Origin: Conus ventricosus
Taxonomy: Eukaryota; Mollusca; Gastropoda; Neogastropoda; Conidae
Reading direction: 5' to 3'
Length of the DNA stretch: 40,000 nucleotides
Assembly (NCBI GenBank): GCA_018398815.1
Contig: CM031616.1
Coordinates: forward strand, 29,702,428 to 29,742,427
In this document: in pieces, positions 20,540 through 32,616 of the stretch
How positions within the stretch are numbered: the first letter of the stretch is position 1
How the letters are laid out: each line of letters opens with the position of its first letter
Translations under genes and position numbers: made by a program
The notes under the pieces: generated by a model
The model's input: only the letters and a program-made list of their open reading frames with translations
Database searches by the model: none
What the model was told of the DNA's origin: nothing

Positions 20540-22130
20540 TACAACTTAGCCTATTTAGGCTTTTTACGCCACTTCTGTATGTATATATCCTTTTTTTTTT
20601 TTCATAACCGTTGGTCCAGTCATAGGCTAGCTCAGACTTATTTTCCATCAAATTCATATCTAATTTTTGTTAATAATTCATGTTTATCTATGAGGTTCTT
20701 GAACCATTAATACTGGGTGCACGTTTGATGTTAAGTGTTAGTTTATTCCAAAAGTTGGTTACTCTATTAGTAAAAGTAAATTTTCTTAAATTCGTTCTAG
20801 AATATTGTTTAAATATCTTATCTTCACTGTTCCTTGTAACATTCTTCTGCGGAGTACAAAAAAAGCGTGCTTTATCAACATCATCAATTTCATTAAATAT
20901 CTTGTATGCCTGAATCAAGTCACCTCTTATTCTTCTTGCCTTAAGTGTTGGAAGTTGCAAATATTTTAATCTTTCCTGTTTATGAGTAATCTTTTATATT
21001 ATGAATCATTTTGGTTGCTCTTCTTTGTACCTGTTCTAGAGCTTCTGATTGTCTCTTTAGCTTGGATACCATACAGTGTTGCCATATTCAAGAACAGGTC
21101 TAACTAGTGTCTTATATAATTGCAAAAAAGTGTCCTTTTCCATAAATGTAAAGGTTCTTTTTATTTTCCAATCATTCTGTTAGCTTTATTAATACTATTT
21201 ACAATATGATTGTCAAATAATAAGTTTTTGTCAAAAGTCACACCTAGGTCTTTCTTTCTTCACATTTAGATACTTTTATTTCCTTGCCCCAATTTTCATT
21301 ATATACCCCTTTTGTGGGTTTGTTTTACCAATATGAAGTACTTTACATTTTTCTGCATTAAATATAGGTTCCAAGTATCAGACCACTGTCATACAAATGT
21401 TTCAATATCCTTTTGTAATTCCTTATGTAATTTTGGAGAGTTATACAGTTTTGTGTCATCTGCAAAGACTTTGCATGTACTCTTTAATTCTACAGGGAGA
21501 TCATTTATAAACACCGTAAATAATATTGGTCCCAAAATACTACCTTGTGGTATCCCACTAATAACATCAGCACTATGAGAGAAGGAGCTACCAATCCTTA
21601 CCTTCTGAGTTCTTTTGATAAAAAGTCTCTAACCCAACCAAGTATATTTCCTATTATTCCATAAGACTCTAATTTCTTTAAAAGTCTTTCATGTGGTACT
21701 GAATCGAATGCTTTTCTAAAGTCTAAATACAAAACATCTATATTCTCTCCTTTATCTATCTCCTTTGTGAAGTCTTCCATCACTTCTAAAAGTTGAGTCA
21801 CACAAGATCTTTTTGCACGAAATCCATGCTGACACTCAGCATATAATTTATTTTCTGTCATATGTTTAATAATAGCCTCGCTAATAAATGATTCTAAAAT
21901 TTTGCATATAATGCATGTTAAACTCACTGGTCTATAATTTCCTGGATCTGTTCTTGTACCTTTTTTGAATACTGGAATGACTGTAGCTGTTTTCCAATTG
22001 AAGGTACTATCATTTCTTTAACAGATTTAGAAAGAGTATGTAAAGTGGGAAGGCCATTTCCGTTTAGCTCTTTTAGTATTCTCGATGGGCAATACATTGC
22101 TTTGTACAGAAAAAACAATTCTAATGTAAA
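20540..22130 (-). mobile_element. Truncated CR1/L2-like LINE (reverse transcriptase remnant)
   Basis: The minus strand encodes much of a reverse transcriptase. It shows SLTCIICKILESFI (finger region), QHGFRAKRSCVTQLLE, LYLDFRKAFDSVPHERLLKKL (first catalytic Asp), a displaced GIPQGSILGPILF block, then VFADDTKLYN near 21450-21480 (FADD catalytic box). The C-terminal RGDLIQAYKIFNEIDDVDKARFF lies near 20940-20870. The longest clean segment is 21927-21598. Frame breaks elsewhere show a dead copy. An A-rich stretch near 20590-20602 on the minus strand may mark the 3' end. Motif content fits the CR1/L2 branch; the clade is inferred by eye. Confidence 0.85.
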
Positions 22131-23123
<993 letters not shown>

Positions 23124-23149
23124 ATTCTTATACATGTTTTGATGATGAT

Positions 23150-23480
23150 AGTTACAACAGTTGATTTTTGCTGGATTCATCACACTATGGGATTGCTAGA
23201 AATGAACAGGCTGACAGGATTGCTCGTAGGGGAGTCTGACGACTCAACAATTCTTCACATTCCTTGAGTTTATATGTTATGGCCTAAGTTAAAAAGAGTG
23301 TCTTTTGAGAAATGCAATACACTTTTTAAAGAATTAATAATCTCTAAACTTCATGCACCAAATTCTTCATTGAAGTGTTGTTTAAAATCACAGTTGGTTT
23401 CTAGTTCTTCTATCTCTTGTTTTCAGGTCTGTAAACTGATTTCTGAGAAGAGTGATCGTATACAAAACAATCGAAAATAA
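23150..23480 (+). mobile_element. LINE RNase H-end remnant
   Basis: One frame reads SHYGIARNEQADRIARRG near 23176-23235, matching the conserved W-x-P-x-H-x-G-x-x-GNE-x-AD-x-x-A block that ends LINE RNase H domains. Frame changes surround it. The following sequence to about 23480 (open frame KLKRVSFEKCNTLFKELI) could be the degraded C-terminal region. Boundaries and clade are unclear. Confidence 0.55.
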
Positions 23481-23813
23481 GAAACTTTGTTTTATAGAGT
23501 AAAGCTTAATACCCTTCGAACGAAATGTCTAAAACTTTGAAGTGCCTTTGCAGAGCAGTTGGAAGTTTTTCCACCCCACACTTGCTTTATGACTGCCCTT
23601 ATTTTAATTCTTCACTCTCGAGTTATCGACAGAAAGGTTCACTCTGAATTTTCCAAAATGTTTCTGACTTGTTCAAGTTCTTACGTTTTGCCCAATGAGT
23701 TCATTTTATGATTTTCCCCTATAGTTTTGCATTTTTCTTGTTTTCGCCATACAAAGTTTGCATTTTAGAGGCTGTATGCATACAAATCTACCATACACAA
23801 GATTGCGTGCATA
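23481..23813. other. First-intron sequence, nothing recognised
   Basis: AT-rich sequence between the LINE remnant and the next CA tract. No feature supported. Confidence 0.35.
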
Positions 23814-23837
23814 AACACACACGTACGCACGCACACA

Positions 23838-23890
<53 letters not shown>

Positions 23891-23923
23891 TCACACTCAC
23901 TCACTCACTCACTCTCACTCTCA

Positions 23924-23989
<66 letters not shown>

Positions 23990-24007
23990 ACACACACACA
24001 CACACAG
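23814..24007. repeat. Compound (CA)n / (CACT)n microsatellite
   Basis: Two CA blocks flank a CACT/CTCT-rich middle (23889-23927). Confidence 0.95.
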
Positions 24008-24580
24008 CACACAAGAGATTTATAAGTACTAACATACCACTTCGTCTAACATAACTTTCAGTGAAAAGATGTTAAATTGAAGAACTAAAACACACTCACT
24101 CACAGAAAAGAAAAGGAATTTAAGTTTTTCCCTATCTGTTGTATTGAATTCCAATTTTTCCAAAAGCTGACTTCTTTTGCAATCACTCTTTTCAAAGTCA
24201 TTAACTTCATCGCTTTCGAAGCTATTCTCTCACTACTTCAAATACGGTAAAGGTAAATCATTCATGCACATTCTCTTTTGCGAACATCTTCCAAGATGTA
24301 TTGTCTTGCCATCTGAATTTGAGCCATAACTGACATCTATGCTGAGATTGCTGTGACATTTTTAATTGTATTTTTTACTTACAGTGGATATTGAAAGGGT
24401 TAATCCTGTCTTGGAGAAAGCTTGTAAGTGTGTGGTAAAGATTAGAAAAGAAAGAAGGAAAGAATAAAATGCAACTGAAATAGAAAAGGAAAGAAAGAAA
24501 GAATAAAATGCAACCAAAAAAAGAAAGTAGTGCCAGAGTTACTTGGTGTGAGCAGGTGAAGCCTGATGCAGATTTGATAA
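24008..24580. other. First-intron sequence, nothing recognised
   Basis: Includes a GAAA-rich duplicated segment near 24445-24525 (AAGAATAAAATGCAAC twice). No gene. Confidence 0.4.
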
Positions 24581-24960
24581 GGCCGGGAGGGGGGTGGGAA
24601 GGGGAGGGGTTCAAGTGAGGGAAAGTGACAGGGTTGGCATTCACCTGAAGGACCTGTGCAACTTTGATCAGGCCTTCAGGGGGGAGGGGGGGGGGGGTTT
24701 AAGGGAAGGGGAGTTAGCGTGCTGTCATTCACTGAAGCTGCTGCCCCTCCCAGCTGCCCTGTTGATGGTATTGATTTTTGAGAAGATGTGATTGAGTGGC
24801 AATGAGGCTTGCAGTCCTAATTATGTGCATACTTATGCTTTTTTCAGTGGAGAAGGAGATGGAGGGAAAAGAGGAGGGGGGGGGGGGGAGGGAGAACAGG
24901 AAGAGGGGGGCATGGAAGGGGGCATAGAGGGAGGGGAGGTCGGCAGGTGGGGTTGGGGGG
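24581..24960 (+). repeat. G-rich purine tract region
   Basis: Clusters of G runs (24583-24608, 24680-24698, 24870-24960) with GGGAGG and GGGGGG strings. Many G3+ groups make it prone to quadruplex formation. A roughly 70-bp segment (GCAGATTTGATAAGGCC... / GCAACTTTGATCAGGCC...) appears twice. Confidence 0.8.
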
Positions 24961-25020
24961 TTGGGCTTCCTGGCTAAGAATTAAAGTGCCTGGTTGTTGC
25001 TCATTTTAATCATTCTTTTA

Positions 25021-25022
<2 letters not shown>

Positions 25023-25095
<73 letters not shown>

Positions 25096-25102
25096 ATGTT
25101 GT

Positions 25103-25153
<51 letters not shown>
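25023..25153. repeat. (TG)n microsatellite
   Basis: Two TG blocks separated by TTAATGTTG near 25093. Confidence 0.96.
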
Positions 25154-25154
<1 letters not shown>

Positions 25155-25910
25155 TGAGGGGTGGAGAGGATAGAGAGGGAGGGGAGCAGGAAAGCACTAT
25201 TTGTATGTGTATGTTTACCAGATTAGAGACAATGAGACTAAGGTACATTCTGAAAAAAAATACAGAGCTCACATGGGTAAAAAAAAGGTCATTGCAGATG
25301 TTTGCATATATGTTCTGGCACCTGAATAAGATATAGTACACAAGAAATACTCAGTGGTCACATAATAGCCACATAAAGTAAAGCCTTAAAGTAGACTTTT
25401 AGAGAATGGAACTTTATACGGTTTTATTTGTATTGGAAAAAGAAAGAAAGAAACAACAAAGAAACTAAGCTCTGGGATGCAACTGTTTGTGTTCATGCAT
25501 TGTACCTGACATGTAGACATGTGTAATAATCTCTTAAAAGAAAAACGAGACTGGCGTCTTTTGGACAGTGTGCTGTATCAGAAGGGTCAGGTCTGTGCAA
25601 TGCTATAATTATCCTGTGGTACCTGGGCCATAATGGCAGGGTTGATGGTGGCAGTAGGTTCTTCCCAGTCATTCCGATTGACAGAAGAGGGAGGTAGTAT
25701 GGTGTCTGAACACTGGTGACAACATGTCACTGATTATAGTGTGGGGATCATGCCAGCCCTAGAGGGCGCTGCAGGCGTGGAGGGTCTATAGGAACGGAGT
25801 GGCACAGTTAGGAGGGTTGGGCTTTGTCGTGTTGTGTCGTGCTTTCCTCGCAGAAGAGTTGGCTTTTGTCAGGTTTGGTTTTGAGGTATGACATATTTGT
25901 GTGCATGCAC
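25154..25910. other. First-intron sequence, nothing recognised
   Basis: No exon, RNA gene or TE recognised in this stretch. Confidence 0.35.
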
Positions 25911-26121
25911 ACACCACACACACAGCACGGCGGCGCGCGCGCATGCACATGCAGACACATACATACTCACCAAATACATATTCCTACGCAAGCAGGCAGA
26001 CACGTACACACATTCCTATACATGCTTACGCATATGAACACAAACTCTCACATTCATATTCTGATACAGGAACAAACATGGATACACACAGATACACACA
26101 TGCATACTCAAACATACATAC

Positions 26122-26158
<37 letters not shown>

Positions 26159-26315
26159 CACACACACACACACACACACACACAACATTTATAGTAAAAG
26201 AGTGATTAAAATGAATAACAACCAGACACTTTAATTCTTTGCCACATATGTATATACACACTCGCATGCACTCACTCACACACTTACATGCACACACACA
26301 CATCATATGCACATG

Positions 26316-26364
<49 letters not shown>

Positions 26365-26416
26365 CCACACGCCGCACACAAAGAAGCGCACACGCACTCA
26401 CATGCACACCAGAGGT

Positions 26417-26464
<48 letters not shown>

Positions 26465-26545
26465 GTACACACACACACACACACACACTCACATGCACAT
26501 GCACACACACGCATGTACACACACATGCACATGCAGCACCACCAC

Positions 26546-26603
<58 letters not shown>

Positions 26604-26653
26604 ATTCCATAGATTTTCACACACATACACACTCTCATGCAAAACACACAATC

Positions 26654-26684
<31 letters not shown>

Positions 26685-26712
26685 GGGGGAGAGAGACAGA
26701 GGAGAAAGAAAG
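25911..26712. repeat. Extended CA-rich simple-repeat region with GA/G tail
   Basis: Interrupted CA repeats with pure blocks at about 26121-26184, 26319-26362, 26430-26456 and 26553-26600. (GA)n with a run of about 15 G follows at 26655-26712. Long HTHTHT and VCVCVC open frames here are artefacts of the dinucleotide repeat. Confidence 0.95.
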
Positions 26713-27060
26713 AGAGAGGAAAACAAACCCCAGTTTGCTCAGAGTGGACTCAGACTGGAAATACCCAGCAGCTGACCCTGCTGTATTAACAATATCGTAA
26801 GAGGCCTCAGGAGCCTTGCTGCGTGTTCCAGGGACAACACTTGCTCAGTCTCCGAGGTCAGGCTTGACCTGGTGAGAATCAATGGCGCGAGTCTTGTTTG
26901 ATTTACCATGGGTCCTGATTGATTTCATTTGCCTGCGCTGACTCTACACACTTGATTGGCCACGTTCATTGTTGACGCACTGGTTTGATTTCCCCTGTGG
27001 ACCTGTGTTCAGGAACTGGGGTGCTCAGTGTTTGTGGTTGGTGTTGTTCAGGGATTCAAG
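26713..27060. other. First-intron sequence, nothing recognised
   Basis: Unique-looking sequence. A (GA)n tract of 27 bases follows at 27060-27086. Confidence 0.35.
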
Positions 27061-27216
27061 AGAGAGAGAGAGAGAGAGAGAGAGAGCATTGTATTTTTGT
27101 TCTTGGAGTTGTATTCATTGGCTACTTTGGTGTGGATACAGATGTAACTGAAGCAGGGGGTACGAGACAAATTCTGTGAAGGAAAAAAGGGGAAGTTGTT
27201 AGTATTTTTTAGTGTG

Positions 27217-27221
<5 letters not shown>

Positions 27222-27282
<61 letters not shown>

Positions 27283-27306
27283 GTTAGGGTTAGGGTTACT
27301 CTGTGT

Positions 27307-27342
<36 letters not shown>

Positions 27343-27373
27343 TGTGTGTGTGTGGTAGAGAGAGGAGAGAGAG

Positions 27374-27419
<46 letters not shown>

Positions 27420-27425
27420 AAGCAG
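27222..27425. repeat. (GT)n, telomere-like (TTAGGG)3 and (GA)n compound repeat
   Basis: A GT tract at 27222-27279 runs straight into AGGGTTAGGGTTAGGGTTA (27280-27298). More GT (27308-27354) and GAGA repeats (27357-27421) follow. Confidence 0.95.
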
Positions 27426-27465
27426 TACATGTAATAAGGCTAATTATAACATCAGACACAATATA

Positions 27466-29007
27466 TACTGACTTCCATAAAAAACGCGAAAAATCGAAAG
27501 GCTATTTTTCGGGTGAAAAGGGGTGAATATACAATATTGAACCATTGTGGCAAGTTGTTTGGGTCCAAGACTCACGTGCAGTGAAACAATTGTGTGAGCA
27601 ACACATCATTCCCGGCATTGGAGGGTCAACAAAAATGGCAAACTGGTTGCTGCATGTGAGGCACGTGCACACCATGCAGAGCAAAGTTAACCAGCGACAA
27701 GTACGCAGGCATGCAGCCTTTATAAAGCCGGGCTACAAGGTTCAGATAACGACTTGCCGTCTGAGCGCTACAGAGATGCCAAGACTACGAGCAGAGGAAC
27801 GCAATCGTGCCCTAGGCCATCTGGAGGCTGGTGTGGATGCCAGGCAGGTCGCCAACATCTTTAACGTCCACATCTCAACCATCTATCGTCTGCAGCACCG
27901 CATGCGAGTCACTGGTACCACTGATGATCGTTCCCGGCCAGGCCGTCCTCGGGTCACCACACCAAGAGAGGATCGCCATTTTGTTCGAACCAATCTGCGG
28001 GACAGGCGGCAAACAGCCGCTAACACTGCTCGACAGGTGCCTGGGAATCTCCAGCAACGAATCAGCCTCAACACTGTGCGGCGGCGTCTTCAGGAGAACG
28101 GGCTGGCATGTAGGCGTCCTCACAGAGGTCCGGTACTGACACCAAGACACCGGCAGGACAGGCTGCAGTGGGCACAAGCCCGAATCAACTGGCGCAGGCA
28201 GCAGTGGGGACGCATACTGTTCTCAGATGAGAGCCGTTTTTGTATTGACATGGCTGACGGTCGTGTCAGAATATGGCGTCGACCTGGTGAACGCTATGCT
28301 GACTCCTGTGTGGTAGAGCGGAACCCCTGGGGAGGCCCGAACGTTATGATATGGGGTGCAATTGGCATTAACCACGCCATAGGACCAGTCCTCTTTCAGA
28401 ACATTGGTCCTGGTCACGGACAGGGTGTCAATGCACAGCGCTACATCCACCAGGTGCTCAGACCCCATATCGTTCCTTTTTTTGCGCAACACCCAAACTG
28501 GACATTCCAACAGGACAATGCAAGACCACACACAGCCAGGGCCACCCAGCAATTTCTTCAGCATAACAACGTCAGTGTGCTGCCCTGGCCAGCCCTCAGT
28601 CCCGATTTAAACCCAATAGAACATTTTTGGGATGAACTTGGCAGACGGTTGGACCTCCTGCGTCCACGACCAGCAACAGCGGCTCAACTTCACCAGGCCA
28701 TCGTCCATGTGTGGGCTGGTGTGCCAAGGGGACGCATCAACCACCTGGTCCACTCAATGAGCCGCAGGTGTCAATCAGTTGTCCATGCAAATGGTGGCCA
28801 CACACGGTATTAGGACTTCAAGCTGGTTTGTCACGTGACCTTGGATTTTCCACACAAAGACATATGCTGATGACATTTTCACACATTACCGGTGTAATGA
28901 ATCAAATCACGTTGAATTCTCGCTTCCACTCTGTACAATTGTGACCAATAAAATTCGCCCCTAACCTTCAGCTTGTTTTGCTTTCGCGTTTTTTATGGAA
29001 GTCAGTA
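27466..29007 (+). mobile_element. Tc1/mariner transposon, apparently complete
   Basis: Terminal inverted repeats of about 26 bases (CTGACTTCCATAAAAAACGC at 27468 and its complement ending 29005) are flanked by TA dinucleotides (27466-27467 and 29006-29007). The internal transposase frame is open and of normal length, with its own AATAAA at 28947-28952. The inverted repeats show no mismatch over the first 26 bases, suggesting a recent insertion. It lies in the kinesin 5' intron, and its right end is 95 bases before the start-codon exon, in the same orientation as the gene. Confidence 0.93.
27776..28813 (+). CDS. Tc1-family transposase (DD34E), full-length open frame
   Basis: The 345 codons start at MPRLRAEERNRALGHLEAG; typical Tc1 transposases are about 340 residues. 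I chose this ATG because the helix-turn-helix follows directly; the frame stays open 77 codons further upstream, but that part resembles element leader sequence. Order of parts: first helix-turn-helix (RQVANIFNVHISTIYRLQHRM), a GRPR motif (SRPGRPRVTTP), second DNA-binding region (RISLNTVRRRLQENG), then the catalytic domain. The catalytic aspartates are in FSDESRF and QQDNARPHTA, and the glutamate is in SPDLNPIEHFWDELG. Exactly 34 residues separate the second Asp and the Glu, the Tc1 (DD34E) spacing. No frameshift or stop was seen, so it may be functional. Confidence 0.93.
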   Translation: MPRLRAEERNRALGHLEAGVDARQVANIFNVHISTIYRLQHRMRVTGTTDDRSRPGRPRVTTPREDRHFVRTNLRDRRQTAANTARQVPGNLQQRISLNTVRRRLQENGLACRRPHRGPVLTPRHRQDRLQWAQARINWRRQQWGRILFSDESRFCIDMADGRVRIWRRPGERYADSCVVERNPWGGPNVMIWGAIGINHAIGPVLFQNIGPGHGQGVNAQRYIHQVLRPHIVPFFAQHPNWTFQQDNARPHTARATQQFLQHNNVSVLPWPALSPDLNPIEHFWDELGRRLDLLRPRPATAAQLHQAIVHVWAGVPRGRINHLVHSMSRRCQSVVHANGGHTRY

Positions 29008-29102
29008 TATTAAAACAACAATATCAATACACATGCACACACACATCTAAGAGACTGAATCTGGATTGTCTTGTTCCGAACAATTTTGTTTTTCTTTTCC
29101 AG

Positions 29103-29347
29103 ACAGCTAGGCGGCAAACATGGGTGAATGTATCAAAGTGCTGGTGCGATGCCGGCCAATGAACTCACGAGAGAAGGACCTGAAATGCAAGTGCGTGGTC
29201 AACATGGACGGTAAGAAGGGAAGCTGCTCCATCACCAACCCGGAAGACCCCAAGGCCCCGCCCAAAATGTTCACCTTTGATGGCTCCTACTTCACCGACT
29301 CCACAACGGAAGCCATCTACAACGACATTGCTTATCCCCTAGTGGAG
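29103..29347 (+). CDS. KIF17: Kinesin-2 motor KIF17/OSM-3-like, coding exon 1 (start codon)
   Basis: The exon lies between acceptor TTTTCCAG (AG at 29101-29102) and donor GAG|GTGAGG. Translation starts at 29120 (CAAACATGGG, A at -3 and G at +4). An in-frame TAG at 29108-29110 confirms no upstream extension. It encodes 76 residues, beginning MGECIKVLVRCRPMNSRE and ending TEAIYNDIAYPLVE, and covers the first beta strand of the kinesin motor (VxVRCRPMN) and the FTFDGSYFTDS region. Phase 0 at the 3' end. The match is closest to the homodimeric kinesin-2 KIF17 (C. elegans OSM-3), an anterograde intraflagellar transport motor, not to KIF3A/B, judging by continuous similarity across all exons. Confidence 0.9.
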
Positions 29348-30430
29348 GTGAGGCTTGGGTAGCGTTTGAATGCTGGATAGAAATCATAGACCTGACGACA
29401 CTGAGGAAATGTGCTGATTTACTTAATGCTGAATTTCTGGTGTCATGTAAAGTGGTTTGAAATAGTCCTGTTTGGTGGTTTTTACAGAAGGAAACACTGC
29501 TTTCCCTGTCAATAATCATGTGTGGGTGTATTCTTTGTTGTAGGTAGAGAGTACTTCCGGTATATGTCTGTGCACTTCACATTTCTTTCTTTTTTGCTTT
29601 GTTTCTTTCTTGATGCAGTAACAGTTGTTTTTTTGTTAACAAACTTTTTCCATCTGAAAATAATTGTGTTTGCAAGCAAAGAATGTTACGAAAACTGAGA
29701 ACATTACAGATAGAGTTATAGCTGTAGTATTTTTGCTTTTTGTCTTTGTTTTTGACTTTGTTTTTGTTTTGCTGCCTGATCTTGTATGTCACCTCAGTGG
29801 CATAATCCCCACACTGTTCATTCTGACTGTCCGTCCACAGCCACAGCTTGGATTAGCTGGCTTCAGCCCTACCTTGAAGCAACCTACCAGAGGAGACACT
29901 GCACTTGTGCTGAGTCACAGAGATTTTCAGTGATACATGTTCTGATTCAACACATGCAGGACGCCACTTAGTAAGCCCCCGTACTGATGACAATAATTGC
30001 TTAGTTGTGGAGCCAGTGTGAGCAAGCGTGTCCTCCGGAGGGTGCCATCATGTCTGTCCAAAGACAGTCCTCATGAACTTGGCAATACCGGCAGCCTCAA
30101 CACAAAACTCACCAAGGGAAGCATGAGAGCAGGGCATGAAGGGCGACAGAATTTGAGACTTTGGTTTTTTTTTATTGCTCATTAGTGAAGATGAGGATGA
30201 TGAAGGTAATGCAATGGAGTTCTGTTCTGGACTGAGACCGCATGACAGGGCCGTACTCTTCGCCTTCTTTCATGATTCTAGCATCAACCAGGCCCAAGAC
30301 ATACAGACACCTGCAGTGTTTATCAGGATATTTGAGCAACAGTCTGACAGACACATCCATTAAATGGATGAATTTTGACTGCATGGTCTCATTCTTCCGA
30401 ACTGAGTCGATAGCAAATTCAACTAGTAGG
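29348..30430. other. Intron 1 (coding) sequence
   Basis: Intron between the first two coding exons. No exon or TE recognised in this part. Confidence 0.4.
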
Positions 30431-30545
30431 AGCTAGTCAGGGCAGAAATATCCTGCAAATAAATGGTTCTCATTGGCATTGACCCCACAACCTTCCAGAC
30501 AGGAATCTGCAATGCTAACCATTTTGCCGCAGTGGCTGGTCATTT
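30431..30545 (-). mobile_element. tRNA-derived SINE head fragment
   Basis: On the minus strand, an A-box-like TGGTTAGCATTG and a B-box-like GGGTCAATGCC lie about 35 bases apart within a tRNA-like segment starting near CACTGCGGCAAAATGG. This looks like a SINE head unrelated to the 7085 family. The tail was not identified. It is not a functional tRNA: the acceptor stem and anticodon arm do not form a clean cloverleaf by eye. Confidence 0.5.
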
Positions 30546-31113
30546 TGGCTATAGTATGGTTAGGTAAACAAAAAAAAGTATATACATGGCTACATGTTAT
30601 ACAAAGTGTCCTGTAATACAAGCATTTGGATTATACATTCAATACTCAGAATAATTATTTAGTTTATGGTGTACAGATTGACTATGGACACATGTCATTT
30701 TTGTTTCTTTTCCGTTTTCCTCTTCTAGCTTAATCTGGTTTTGTTAATACATTTTGAAACATAAATGTTTTTTTTTCTCCATTTTTCTATCTATTTTGAT
30801 TAATGTATTCTAAACAAACAACAGTAAATGAAATGGACACATTTATTTAGGTTTGTCTTGCAGCTACTGATGTGAATTGAACAACATTGTTACAGAGCTG
30901 TTCTAACTTCCATGGAACAGTTGTCAGTGATGGTTTTTGGAGGTCAGCCGTAGTTCTTTCGCTCATGCTGCATTTTTTGTCTCCCTGCCTGTTCATAGAT
31001 CTGACAACTGTAAAACTTACACTTTGTGTGGACATCTTCTTCAAAATGAAAAGCTGCACTCTATATGCAGAATAGTAATCATCTGTATTATCTGTATGCA
31101 ATGTGTCTTTCAA

Positions 31114-31116
<3 letters not shown>
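30546..31116. other. Intron sequence, nothing recognised
   Basis: AT-rich intron sequence, no feature supported. Confidence 0.35.
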
Positions 31117-31183
<67 letters not shown>

Positions 31184-31210
31184 ATGTGCATGTGTGCGTG
31201 CGCACCACAC

Positions 31211-31269
<59 letters not shown>

Positions 31270-31288
31270 GTGCGCATGTGGGTATGTG

Positions 31289-31326
<38 letters not shown>
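31117..31326. repeat. (GT)n microsatellite cluster
   Basis: Three GT blocks (31117-31182, 31213-31268, 31290-31325) are separated by short CG- and CA-containing spacers. Confidence 0.96.
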
Positions 31327-31327
<1 letters not shown>

Positions 31328-31683
31328 TGTTTGTGCGTGCACACTCACTCATGCCTGCATATCTTGAGTCTCAGACTGCAGATTTTCAGTTTTTGAAATT
31401 GTGTTATTCTTCTGGAGTTCATTTTAAGTTCAGGTAGAAATTGATTAAAATCCTGAGATGCTGCATACATCTAGAATGCTTCCGGCGTCCAGATTACTCT
31501 CTGACCTGCTATAACAGCACACTGTTAGAAGACACAGGCAGAGGAGAGACAGACAAAGAAAGGGGGGGAAGGCAACATGTCAGCAGGTCCTGGCGCTGTG
31601 ACAGTATTCTGAGCATGGATGAAGGAATATATACCGTCCGCTGTGTTGTTGCTGTAACCAGTGGTGTGGGTGTGGATGGGCAG

Positions 31684-31797
31684 GGTGTGACGGAAGGCTA
31701 CAACGGCACCATCTTTGCCTACGGACAGACAGGCTGCGGCAAGTCCTTCTCCATGCAGGGCATCACTGATCCTCCCACACAGCGGGCATCATCCAAG
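31684..31797 (+). CDS. KIF17: KIF17-like kinesin, coding exon 2 (P-loop), with apparent 2-base loss at its end
   Basis: Acceptor GGGCAG (AG at 31682-31683) is followed in phase 0 by [20 protein letters not shown] and [24 protein letters not shown] is the Walker A P-loop that binds ATP. The family continues GIIPRAF; here CGGGCATCATCCAAG|GTTGGA reads as if one G and one C were missing from CGGGGCATCATCCCAAG. With both bases the exon would be 116 long and end in phase 2, matching the next exon's A-GCC-TTT. As written, the joined frame hits a stop a few codons into the next exon. Assembly error or a real lesion are both possible. Confidence 0.85.
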
Positions 31798-32157
31798 GTT
31801 GGACACCAACGTTTCATGTTAAGGAATGTGTTCATCCTTTTGTCTATCTGGTTTTTTTTTTTCCTATCCATTTTGAATGACCTCAGAGTAATTAATTTCA
31901 CATGCTTTATTTTGACACTGTTTCTCCCCTTCCTCTGAACCCTTGGACAAAGCCTCATACATGGTCCTCCTGTTCCTGTACTGTCTCATCGTCAGAGTTT
32001 GTCTTTATTCTTGGACAGTGTGACTGTTTCTTCTGTTGTTGAGATTCTGATCATGTCCTTGAGACAGCAGAGGGCACCAACATTGTGTTCTGGGAAGTCA
32101 GGAGAGTGCCAAGAATGAAGATCAGCAAAACTGGACAGAGAAAGAGACAGACAGGGC
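31798..32157. other. Intron 2 (coding) sequence
   Basis: No feature recognised. Confidence 0.35.
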
Positions 32158-32322
32158 AGACAGACAGACAGACAGACAGATTGATTGATTGATTCATGTG
32201 GAGACAGGCAGACAGAGTGGATGGAAAGCTAAAAGCTGAGAAAAAGGGAAGGGGAAGTGGTAGTCAGACAAGGGGCACACACACACATACCCACACGTAC
32301 ACACACACAAACCCCCCCCCCC

Positions 32323-32353
<31 letters not shown>

Positions 32354-32479
32354 ACACACGCATGCACGCAGCACACATACACGCGCGCACACACACTCTC
32401 TCTCTCTTCTCTCTCTCTCACACACACACACACAGACACACACACACACACACACACACATACACACACACACATCACA

Positions 32480-32533
<54 letters not shown>

Positions 32534-32536
32534 ACA

Positions 32537-32593
<57 letters not shown>

Positions 32594-32616
32594 ACACACG
32601 CACACACACACACCAG
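32158..32616. repeat. Compound simple repeats: (GACA)n, (GATT)n, C28, (CA)n, (CT)n
   Basis: GACA repeats at 32157-32180 and GATT at 32180-32192. A 28-base C run spans 32312-32339. CA tracts interrupted by a CTCT block run through 32340-32616. Confidence 0.95.

Noticed and set aside
25824..26775. Several 100-240 codon open frames of HTHTHT or VCVCVC composition
   Set aside because: Produced by (CA)n/(TG)n repeats, which lack stop codons in most frames. The same applies to such frames at 14254, 18282, 22961, 23814, 31117 and 32275.
27545..27775. 77-codon upstream extension of the Tc1 transposase frame
   Set aside because: It corresponds to element leader sequence. The 27776 start gives the usual family length and begins just before the first helix-turn-helix.
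30431..30545. Possible functional tRNA gene on the minus strand
   Set aside because: A and B boxes are present, but no clean acceptor and anticodon stems form by eye, so it is listed as a SINE head instead.
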